A stretch of 64,000 nt of DNA from an uncultured Bacteroidales bacterium (lineage in GTDB: Bacteria > Bacteroidota > Bacteroidia > Bacteroidales > Bacteroidaceae), in the NCBI GenBank assembly GCA_902775375.1, contig CACYLU010000010.1, positions 1-64,000 on the forward strand. The letters are read 5' to 3'. The translations under genes and the position numbers were made by a program. Shown here piece after piece: positions 8,246 to 15,758 of this stretch. The notes under the pieces were generated by a model. That model had not been told where the DNA came from. It saw only the letters and a list, made by a program, of their open reading frames with translations, and ran no database searches. Numbering within the stretch: the first letter of the stretch is position 1; each line of letters opens with the position of its first letter.

Positions 8246-9418
8246 TTAAACTTTTGCAACTCGTTTTTCGCGCTTGCTGATATTGCTCTGTACTACACAA
8301 TAGTCAATCAGCGGAGCGAAGATATTCATCAACAGGATGGCCAGCATCATGCCCTCTGGATAACCAGGATTGAGTACACGAATCACGATAGCCATCACAC
8401 CAATGAGGAAGCCATAGATATACTTGCCACACTCGGTGCGAGCGGATGTTACTGGGTCTGTAGCCATAAATACGGCACCAAAGCAAAAACCGCCCAAAAC
8501 CAAATGCTCATACCAAGGCATATTTGCGATGGCAGTGTCTGGACCAACGGCATTGAATATCCATGCCATCAGAGCACCACCTACAAACACGCTGCACATG
8601 GTCTTCCAGCTGGCAACACCTGTCCACAACAGAATCACAGCACCTATGGCAATGGCTATGACACTTGTTTCACCAATAGAACCAGGAATAAAGCCTGTAA
8701 TCATATCCATATTGAACTCAGGGAATCCAGTTGAAGCGGTAGCCGTAGCTGCCTGTCCTAAAGGAGTAGCTACAGTCAGGCCATCAACGGTCTTGCCCAA
8801 GCCCAGAATACTATCGCCTGATACCCAAACGGCATCGCCCGACATCTTAGTAGGATAAGCAAAGAACAGGAAAGCACGGGTAATCAGTGCCACGTTGAAC
8901 ACGTTCATACCAGTACCGCCAAATACTTCCTTAGCAAATATCACAGCAAAAGCTGTTGCAATGGCCAGGATCCACAGAGGACAATCAATAGGCACAATCA
9001 GAGGAATCAAAATACCAGATACCAGGAAACCTTCCTGAATTTCCTCGTTCTTCCACTGAGCCACAGTGAACTCAATGCCAAGACCCACTACATAAGAAAC
9101 TATGATTTTAGGCAGAACTGCCAGGAAACCATAGATGAACATAGCCCAGAAGCCACCTTCTGCGCCAGTAGCATTGAAATGCTGATAGCCCACGTTGTAC
9201 ATACCGAACAACATGGCCGGAATCAATGCAATCACTACCAATGACATGATTCGTTTGCTGTCGATGGCATCATGAATATGCGTTCCGGATTTCGCAGTAT
9301 TAGATGGAACAAAGAGGAATGTCTCAAAGCCATCAAACACAGAGCGAAATGCGTGTAATTTGCCGCCTTCTTCAAAGTTCGGCTTTATCTTATCCAGATA
9401 ATTTCTTAACGCGCTCAT
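8246..9418 (-). CDS. nqrB: Na+-translocating NADH:quinone reductase subunit B
   Basis: The 390-residue polytopic subunit (about ten helices) carries covalent FMN and riboflavin and forms much of the Na+ channel. The flavinylation motif is in DGLTVATPLG. The N-terminus (MSALRNYLDKIKPNF) matches family members. The gene lies between nqrA and nqrC with short gaps of 35 and 21 bases. Confidence 0.97.
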   Translation of the reverse strand: MSALRNYLDKIKPNFEEGGKLHAFRSVFDGFETFLFVPSNTAKSGTHIHDAIDSKRIMSLVVIALIPAMLFGMYNVGYQHFNATGAEGGFWAMFIYGFLAVLPKIIVSYVVGLGIEFTVAQWKNEEIQEGFLVSGILIPLIVPIDCPLWILAIATAFAVIFAKEVFGGTGMNVFNVALITRAFLFFAYPTKMSGDAVWVSGDSILGLGKTVDGLTVATPLGQAATATASTGFPEFNMDMITGFIPGSIGETSVIAIAIGAVILLWTGVASWKTMCSVFVGGALMAWIFNAVGPDTAIANMPWYEHLVLGGFCFGAVFMATDPVTSARTECGKYIYGFLIGVMAIVIRVLNPGYPEGMMLAILLMNIFAPLIDYCVVQSNISKREKRVAKV

Positions 9419-9453
9419 TATTAGTTTCTCTTTTTAATTTCCAATTTAAAACT

Positions 9454-10806
9454 TTAAGCCATTTCAGCACGAAGTGCGTCAAGTCCTTCACGAACAATAC
9501 GCTGTACTTCTACTTTAGAAGAACATACAAACTCGCAGAGAGCGAAGTCTTCTGGAGCCACCTCATAAATGCCCAACGCCTCCATCTTGTCGATATCACC
9601 AGCGATGATAGCCTTTATCAAATATTCAGGATAGATATCCATCGGGAATACACTGTCATACTCGCCAGACATGATCATGTGACGTTCACCGCCCTTGATA
9701 CGTGCGTCCATAACATATTCCTTCTTGCCTTGCAACCAGCTGAAGTAAGAGCGACTGGTACTGAAATCGTTAACTCGAGGCATAATCCAGCCCAACATCT
9801 CATGTACATCATTGCCTTCAGGTATTACCGTCAGTTGTGAGTGGAAAGCACCAAGGTATCCATTTTCAGCATCCACTTGCTTGCCAGTAAGCACATTACC
9901 ACTGATATAACGCAGATTCTTGCCAGTAGTTACATGTCCCTTGAAGACTTTATCAAGCTTAGCACCTAACAGCATCTTCACGTAACAAGGTTTCACAACC
10001 TCTGAGCCGGTGAAAGCGACTGTGCGTGTTAAGTTAACCTTACCTTCATTGAACAGACGGCCAATGAAAATAATAGCTTCAGCACCGATAGTCCATACCA
10101 CTTCACCCTTGTTGATAGGAGCTACGTGATTGATTTGTACACCTACGTTACCTGCTGGATGAGGACCATCAAAGATGTTGATGGTTACATTTTTTGCCTG
10201 TAACAAAGCTTCAGATTTCTGCTTGGCACTCACGCCTAAGTAAACCTGAGCGATTTTAGCCAATGCGTTGAGACCTGTCTGGAAGTTTGCTTCCTCCCCT
10301 TTCAGCTGCAGCTCGAAGTCGGGTGCCAAAGGAGCACTGTCAAAAGCAGACACGAAAATTGCGCGTGGAGCATCGTTAGGATTAGCGATCACATCATACG
10401 GACGCTGACGCATAAAAGCAAACAGGCCCGCTTCCAACAGAGCTGCTTTCACCTGCTCACCAGAGAGAGTAGCAGGATCTTTCTTGCCGAAATCAGCATA
10501 CTGCTGCTCCTTGTCAGGAGCCACGATGATGTTCATCACCTTTCTACGTGCACCTCGCTCAACACTTGTAACTACGCCACTAACTGGCGAAACAAATTTC
10601 ACTTCGGGGTGATTCTTGTCAACAAACAAGGGTTCCCCTGCCAGGACATGCGCCTGTTCCTTCACCACTACTTTTGGAGTGACACCAGTAAAATCATCGG
10701 GCACAAGAGAATATGCGTCCGATGCAGGTAAAATTGTCACTTCATTAGCTGGCTTACCTTTCAGGTTAATATCCAAGCCTTTGCGTAACTTAATTACATT
10801 TGCCAT
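9454..10806 (-). CDS. nqrA: Na+-translocating NADH:quinone reductase subunit A
   Basis: A 450-residue peripheral cytoplasmic subunit of the Na+ pump, with no membrane helices and no bound redox cofactor; it is linked to quinone binding. The N-terminus (VIKLRKGLDINLKGKPA) and the internal FDGPHPAGNVGVQINHV segment are typical of NqrA. It is the first gene of the operon, with a consensus -7 box 37 bases upstream. Confidence 0.97.
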   Translation of the reverse strand: MANVIKLRKGLDINLKGKPANEVTILPASDAYSLVPDDFTGVTPKVVVKEQAHVLAGEPLFVDKNHPEVKFVSPVSGVVTSVERGARRKVMNIIVAPDKEQQYADFGKKDPATLSGEQVKAALLEAGLFAFMRQRPYDVIANPNDAPRAIFVSAFDSAPLAPDFELQLKGEEANFQTGLNALAKIAQVYLGVSAKQKSEALLQAKNVTINIFDGPHPAGNVGVQINHVAPINKGEVVWTIGAEAIIFIGRLFNEGKVNLTRTVAFTGSEVVKPCYVKMLLGAKLDKVFKGHVTTGKNLRYISGNVLTGKQVDAENGYLGAFHSQLTVIPEGNDVHEMLGWIMPRVNDFSTSRSYFSWLQGKKEYVMDARIKGGERHMIMSGEYDSVFPMDIYPEYLIKAIIAGDIDKMEALGIYEVAPEDFALCEFVCSSKVEVQRIVREGLDALRAEMA

Positions 10807-10842
10807 GCGATTATATTAAAAATTAGTTTTCGATAAACTTTG

Positions 10843-10850
10843 CAAAATTA
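10843..10850 (-). promoter_or_regulatory. -7 box of the nqr operon
   Basis: The minus strand reads TAATTTTG, a perfect TAnnTTTG. A T-rich -33 region lies about 20 bases upstream and coincides with the U-tract of the preceding terminator. Confidence 0.6.
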
Positions 10851-10863
10851 GTGATTATATACC

Positions 10864-10909
10864 AAAAAAACGAAGTTATTGCGTTTTATTTTCCACAATA
10901 ACCCCGTTT
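10864..10909 (-). terminator. Terminator after the C1B peptidase gene
   Basis: On the minus strand, AACGGGGTTATTG and CAATAACTTCGTT form a thirteen-pair stem (two G-U pairs) around a 14-base loop, followed by TTTTTTGG. It lies about 45 bases past the peptidase stop and just before the nqr promoter. Confidence 0.75.
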
Positions 10910-10953
10910 CTTTATCTTTTAAGATAAAAGACAGCCAAAAAAGTCGATAATCT

Positions 10954-12354
10954 CTATTCTTCTTCAGCAAACATCGGGTCCCATGCAGGCAACTTCACAG
11001 GTGTCTGTTTTAATAACTCTTTCACCTTAGCAGTAGCATAACGACTTTCCACTACCAGGCGGAACATATATTCGTTAAACCATTCGTCTGTCATGATAAG
11101 AAAACCTTGATAACCACGGTCAGCACCCCAGCTATTCTCCACCATCCACTTTACAGGCTTGCCTGTTTGATCCAAGTCAACGGCCGTAAGTGTCATTGCA
11201 TGAGTAGAACCACTTGCAAATGTTTGGATACGTTGTTTTTTGTCCATACCAAATGTAGTGCCCATCAATGAACCATAATCAAAGTTATTTACATCCAACA
11301 ATCCACGTTTGGCATCCTGAAACTTACCTACATCACAAGAGAAATACATCATCGTATTATCTTTCAAAGAGGCGATGGCCATATCTTTGATTTCATCGAT
11401 AGGCAAGTTTACATACACCCAATTCTGACCATCATAAGTATGACGGTCAAAGTCTATCTCGTAAGTTTTATAATACTCTCGGGTAGGATCATTCATCAAC
11501 ATCACATAGTCGGTAAGTAGTCCTTTATCCCCATATTTCTCATAGAACGACATCGGAGTATGGTGTTCTTTAGCCACAGGTTTGCCTTCTGCATCTTTAC
11601 GCACGAAATCAAATTCTTTTGGAGGGATGCCTAAGTTTAGCACCAACATGCGATAAACAGTGGACAACATTTCAGTTTTTTGCGCCTCCAAATCTGTTTG
11701 TTTCACGCCTCTCGCTGCATCATCACGCAACTTTAGGCCATACTCTTTCAACTTCTGAGAGATTAAACTACGCATAGTAGAGGTGTGAGTACTACTATAT
11801 GTCTCAGGCATTACATCTTTAGGTACCAAGCCATATTTCTTCACCAAATCGGCTACGCCACAGAAAGTACCACCGTCGCTCAACGGATGTTGGAACAGCC
11901 ATTCCACCATTTTATCGTCCATAGGTTGATGACGGGTATCGATCACTCCCTGGAGGAAAAGATTAGCCTTCTCCAACTGGTCATAAAAGAAAGAATAGAC
12001 TTGTGAATACTCAAAAACAGGTAGGCTATATTGTTCTATGGCTTTGGCACGCATCACATTCAAACCAGTAAATAGCCAACAACGACCTGACGACGCCTGA
12101 TTGGTGATACCTTTTGATTTCACTCGGATAGAAAAGTTGGTATCCATTGCCTTCTGGTTATCTTGATTAACAACCAAGGCACTGATATCATTGTTACCGA
12201 TGGCATTTCGGATAGCCCTATTAGCAGGGGTATCTTCATAACCTTTTTCTATTTGTTGCAACATTCGGGCATCAATACCACCTTTGCCTGTCTGAGCATT
12301 CGCTACAACAACAGTCGAAGCTATCATCATAACGAAAAATAGTTTCTTCTTCAT
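10954..12354 (-). CDS. Secreted C1B (bleomycin hydrolase-like) cysteine aminopeptidase
   Basis: The 466-residue protein carries a signal peptide (MKKKLFFVMMIASTVVVANA, cleaved before QTG). The papain-type catalytic triad is visible: Cys92 in SSGRCWLF, His in STHAMTLTAV, and Asn in VENSWGADRGYQGF. This is peptidase family C1B (PepC/bleomycin hydrolase), which is normally cytosolic; the signal peptide suggests periplasmic peptide degradation. The ATG at 12354 is chosen over an upstream in-frame TTG because it starts the signal peptide exactly. It follows the carboxyltransferase gene on the same strand, separated by a hairpin. Confidence 0.92.
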   Translation of the reverse strand: MKKKLFFVMMIASTVVVANAQTGKGGIDARMLQQIEKGYEDTPANRAIRNAIGNNDISALVVNQDNQKAMDTNFSIRVKSKGITNQASSGRCWLFTGLNVMRAKAIEQYSLPVFEYSQVYSFFYDQLEKANLFLQGVIDTRHQPMDDKMVEWLFQHPLSDGGTFCGVADLVKKYGLVPKDVMPETYSSTHTSTMRSLISQKLKEYGLKLRDDAARGVKQTDLEAQKTEMLSTVYRMLVLNLGIPPKEFDFVRKDAEGKPVAKEHHTPMSFYEKYGDKGLLTDYVMLMNDPTREYYKTYEIDFDRHTYDGQNWVYVNLPIDEIKDMAIASLKDNTMMYFSCDVGKFQDAKRGLLDVNNFDYGSLMGTTFGMDKKQRIQTFASGSTHAMTLTAVDLDQTGKPVKWMVENSWGADRGYQGFLIMTDEWFNEYMFRLVVESRYATAKVKELLKQTPVKLPAWDPMFAEEE

Positions 12355-12374
12355 TTCTTTATTAGATTTAAGCA

Positions 12375-12408
12375 AGTAAGCTCCAAAGCCAAAGCTATGG
12401 AGCTTACT
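12375..12408 (-). terminator. Hairpin between carboxyltransferase and peptidase genes
   Basis: AGTAAGCTCC and GGAGCTTACT form a perfect ten-pair stem with a 14-base loop, starting 28 bases beyond the carboxyltransferase stop. The following tail (TGCTTAAATC) is only moderately U-rich, so termination may be partial. Confidence 0.55.
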
Positions 12409-12435
12409 ATCATGTGAATCAACTTATTGGTTTAC

Positions 12436-14208
12436 TCAATCTTGAGGTCTCTCAATGTATGCCAGCACGTCACCCTTATTCACAGTAGCACCTTGCTGTG
12501 CGCATACTTCGATAATCTTGCCAGTGAAGTTAGCCTTCACTTCAGCCTGCTCGCCCCACAGAGTAGTAATGTAGCAGAAATGGTCTCCTTCTTGGAACTT
12601 ATCACCAATAGCTGGAGCCAAAGAAGCATTCACCACATCAATCTCCCATATTACCTGACCATTAACAGGTGCGGTAATAGGCTCTGCCTTAGCACGCTTC
12701 AGTTTCAGGATATCCTCAGGGTTGAAGCCCTGCTTTGCCATAGCAGCATCCTTAGCCTTCTGCAAGTCTGCTTCGAAACGCTGTTTTGCCACACCGCTCT
12801 TGAATGGGCGATACTGCTCTGGGTGCATAGCTAATTCAAACAACTCTTCGTCGTCTGGGCCAGTTTCCCAACCATTTTCCTTCATTTCCTTGCGGAAATC
12901 ATCCATATTGTCAGGATAGAGTGCTTGCACATCACCTGTAAAGAACTCCAGACCTTGTTCCTTAGCCAGCTCTTTGATTTCAGGAGCCACCTCACCAGGC
13001 AGTTTACCACTCTTACCAAGAATCATACCCCAGATACTCTTATCTGTCAGTAAGCTGTAGCGTGGCTTGCCTTGAGCTTCAGCCATAATATTCATCAAGG
13101 CGATGTTCTTCACATACTGGCTGAAAGGAGTCACCAATGGAGGATAACCAACCTTAGGCCAAACATATTCTACTTCGTCAAACAATTTCACCACTACCTC
13201 GTCGATAGACATCTCTGGTTTGCCCTGAGCCTTCAATGACATATTGATAACTGGCATCATGGTCTTCATGTCAGCCATCATAGAACCCATCATACCACCT
13301 GGCAGACCGCACTTCAACAGCAATGAAGTCATGTGCTTATTGGTTGGATCCATGAAGTAACCCAAGAAGTCGTCAATGAATTCCTGTGTCAATGCACGAG
13401 CTTCCATATATGCCTTCATGTTGATATCTTTCACCTTGAAACCTGCATCTTTCAACATTGCCTGGATAGTAATCACATCTGGATGTACCTTACCCCATGA
13501 CAACGGTTCCATAGCCACATCTATCACATCGACGCCAGCTTCTGCTACTTCTAACATAGAAGCGACAGAAAGGCCTGGTCCACTATGACCGTGATATTGT
13601 ACGATGATTTCAGGGTGGCGATCTTTGATATTCTTAGTCAACTGACCCAGTGACCAAGGACGACCAATACCTGCCATATCTTTCAAGCAGATCTCCTGCG
13701 CACCAGCTTCAATCAGTTTGTCAGCCAACTTAGTATAATATTCAACAGTGTGAATTGGAGAATAAGTGATGCAGAGTGTTGCTTGAGGAGTCATGCCACC
13801 CTCCAATGCATATTTAATAGAAGGAATGATGTTGTTGGCATCGTTCAATCCATCGAAAATACGGGTGATATCTACGCCTTGAGCATGCTTAACCTTATAC
13901 ATCAACTTACGCACATCCACAGGGCAAGGATACATACGCAATGCATTCAAACCACGATCCAGCATGTGTGTCTTGATGCCAGCCTCATTGAAAGGCTTGG
14001 TAAAAGCGCGAACTGCTAAGTTAGGATTCTCGCCATACATCAAGTTCACTTGCTCAAAAGCGCCACCGTTGGTTTCCACACGGTCGAAGCAACCCATGTC
14101 GATGATAACGGGAGCAATGCGCTCTAGTTGATCTTTTCTGGGTTGATACTTGCCTGAACTCTGGAACATGTCTCGATAGAGGAGACTGAATTGAATTTCT
14201 TTCTTCAT
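12436..14208 (-). CDS. Oxaloacetate decarboxylase alpha / pyruvate carboxylase B-like carboxyltransferase
   Basis: The 590-residue protein has the carboxyltransferase TIM barrel at about residues 1-290. It retains the metal ligands H206 and H208 (QYHGHSG), the reactive Lys176 (CLKDMAG), and the substrate Arg-Asp near residue 12. A PYC_OADA conserved domain follows, and a lipoyl/biotinyl-like barrel occupies about 515-590. The biotin-accepting EAMKM loop is replaced by TLWGE (Gly552 where Lys is expected), so this chain cannot carry biotin itself. It may use a separate biotin carrier or have another role. A -7 box lies 43 bases upstream. Confidence 0.85.
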   Translation of the reverse strand: MKKEIQFSLLYRDMFQSSGKYQPRKDQLERIAPVIIDMGCFDRVETNGGAFEQVNLMYGENPNLAVRAFTKPFNEAGIKTHMLDRGLNALRMYPCPVDVRKLMYKVKHAQGVDITRIFDGLNDANNIIPSIKYALEGGMTPQATLCITYSPIHTVEYYTKLADKLIEAGAQEICLKDMAGIGRPWSLGQLTKNIKDRHPEIIVQYHGHSGPGLSVASMLEVAEAGVDVIDVAMEPLSWGKVHPDVITIQAMLKDAGFKVKDINMKAYMEARALTQEFIDDFLGYFMDPTNKHMTSLLLKCGLPGGMMGSMMADMKTMMPVINMSLKAQGKPEMSIDEVVVKLFDEVEYVWPKVGYPPLVTPFSQYVKNIALMNIMAEAQGKPRYSLLTDKSIWGMILGKSGKLPGEVAPEIKELAKEQGLEFFTGDVQALYPDNMDDFRKEMKENGWETGPDDEELFELAMHPEQYRPFKSGVAKQRFEADLQKAKDAAMAKQGFNPEDILKLKRAKAEPITAPVNGQVIWEIDVVNASLAPAIGDKFQEGDHFCYITTLWGEQAEVKANFTGKIIEVCAQQGATVNKGDVLAYIERPQD

Positions 14209-14250
14209 ATATTATCAACTTAAAATTTTACCTTTTTACCGAATTTAGCG

Positions 14251-14258
14251 CAAAGATA
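14251..14258 (-). promoter_or_regulatory. -7 box of the carboxyltransferase gene
   Basis: The minus strand reads TATCTTTG, matching TAnnTTTG. Confidence 0.55.
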
Positions 14259-14387
14259 CAACTTTATTTTCACACAGCCCAATATTTGAACTTTTTTTTA
14301 CTAAAGATTTTACATTCGTGCCAGATTAAAACATTCGCATATACACACATCCACTGCACGAGCCATAACATGCATAAAAATCGCCAT

Positions 14388-14455
14388 TTTTACTTAGCGG
14401 AAGTAAAAGACCGTTTTAGCGGAACTAAACCACCCGTTTAGCGGTAGTAAGCGTT
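14388..14455. repeat. Three TTAGCGG repeats in the divergent intergenic region
   Basis: Within the 419-base gap between the carboxyltransferase and wecB genes, the cores TTAGCGGAAGTAA, TTAGCGGAACTAA and TTAGCGGTAGTAA follow one another. The first forms a perfect hairpin, TTTTACTT (14388-14395) and AAGTAAAA (14401-14408), around AGCGG. The same core is found near 4.8 kb. The rest of the gap holds the two promoters and nothing else recognised. Confidence 0.6.
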
Positions 14456-14594
14456 TGTTGTGTTAGTTGTACTCATCGCAATACCACATCTCTCGCATAA
14501 ACAAATGGACTAACGAGAGAAAAGGGAAAGTGAAAAAAAGAATTAAAAATAATTGTTTTGCCTTGCAGTATTCGGTTTTACCAATAATTATTTG

Positions 14595-14602
14595 TATGTT
14601 TG
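14595..14602 (+). promoter_or_regulatory. -7 box of wecB
   Basis: TATGTTTG matches TAnnTTTG, 25 bases before the chosen ATG at 14628. Confidence 0.55.
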
Positions 14603-14627
14603 CAAGAAATTATAAAAACAATTGGAA

Positions 14628-15728
14628 ATGAAAGTAACCATTGTTTCGGGCGCACGCCCAAACTTTATGAAAATAGCGCCTATATGCCGTGCAATAAACG
14701 CAGCTCATAGTAACGGTAAAGATATTTCATTCCGACTTATATATACGGGACCACAAGGAGACCCTAGCCTTGACGCATCGTTATTTTCCGATCTTGACAT
14801 ACGGGAGCCAGATGGCTACCTAAATGTGTCAAATGGTGGGCAAAGTGAAGTTTCCGCAGCTATCATGCTGGCTTTTGAGAAAGAACTTGACGCTCATCCT
14901 GCCCATGTTGTATTGGTAGTTGATGACTTAGCATCTACCATGAGTTGCTCTATTGTGGCTAAGAAACGTGGACTGAAAGTGGCGCATGTGATTGCTGGGA
15001 CACGCTCGTTCGACATGAATATGCCCCGAGAGGTGAATCGAACCATCGTTGATGCCATATCTGACTACTTGTTTACTGCTGGTATGGTTGCTAACAGGAA
15101 CCTCAATCAAGAAGGCATGATACCAGAATATATCCATTATGTTGGCAATATACTAATTGACACAATCCGATATAATCGTCACAGACTGTTACAACCCATG
15201 TGGTTCAATAGTATGGGACTACGTAAAGGAAATTATTTGTTGTTAACATTGAACCGTCGTGACTTACTACGCAACAAACCTGTACTGAAGTCGCTATTGG
15301 AAACGGTTATCAAAAAAGCCAACGGTCTTCCCATTGTAGCACCACTTCATGGCTATGTAGAAGATGCAGTAAAGCAATTGGAGTTGGATGCCCCTAATCT
15401 GTATATCATGCCATCGCAAAGCTATCTGCATTTCGGCTTTCTCATCAATCAAGCAAAAGGCATCGTTACTGATTCTGGCAACATAGCAGAAGAAGCAACC
15501 TTTTTGGATGTTCCCTGCATAACACTCAATACTTATGCTGAGCACCCAGAAACCTGGCGTATTGGTACTAACGAGCTGGTAGGTGAAAATACTTTTGCAT
15601 TGGCATCTGCCCTCGACAAACTGTTACAAGGCGAGTGGAAACATGCTACCCTGCCCGACAGATGGGATGGAAGGACTGCTGAACGTATTGTGCAGGTGCT
15701 AGTTGAATCGTTTGAGAATAATAGTTAA
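14628..15728 (+). CDS. wecB: UDP-N-acetylglucosamine 2-epimerase (non-hydrolysing)
   Basis: The 366-residue GT-B-fold enzyme interconverts UDP-GlcNAc and UDP-ManNAc for surface glycan synthesis. Seen are the N-terminal VSGARPNFMKIAPI segment, the nucleotide-binding PLHGYVEDAV region, and VTDSGNIAEEATFLDVPCIT. ATG 14628 is used rather than an upstream TTG. No other glycan genes flank it; a DUF5686 outer-membrane protein gene follows 30 bases downstream. Confidence 0.93.
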   Translation: MKVTIVSGARPNFMKIAPICRAINAAHSNGKDISFRLIYTGPQGDPSLDASLFSDLDIREPDGYLNVSNGGQSEVSAAIMLAFEKELDAHPAHVVLVVDDLASTMSCSIVAKKRGLKVAHVIAGTRSFDMNMPREVNRTIVDAISDYLFTAGMVANRNLNQEGMIPEYIHYVGNILIDTIRYNRHRLLQPMWFNSMGLRKGNYLLLTLNRRDLLRNKPVLKSLLETVIKKANGLPIVAPLHGYVEDAVKQLELDAPNLYIMPSQSYLHFGFLINQAKGIVTDSGNIAEEATFLDVPCITLNTYAEHPETWRIGTNELVGENTFALASALDKLLQGEWKHATLPDRWDGRTAERIVQVLVESFENNS

Positions 15729-15758
15729 TAATTACTTTGAATGAGTAGAATAGAGTTG

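Noticed and set aside
8243-8734. 163-codon plus-strand frame opposite nqrB
   Set aside because: It is antisense to nqrB and has no recognisable domain.
4970-10806. Rnf complex instead of Nqr
   Set aside because: The subunit order A-F, the NqrF FAD/NADH domain and the FDNFA end, and the absence of RnfB/RnfC features show this is Nqr.
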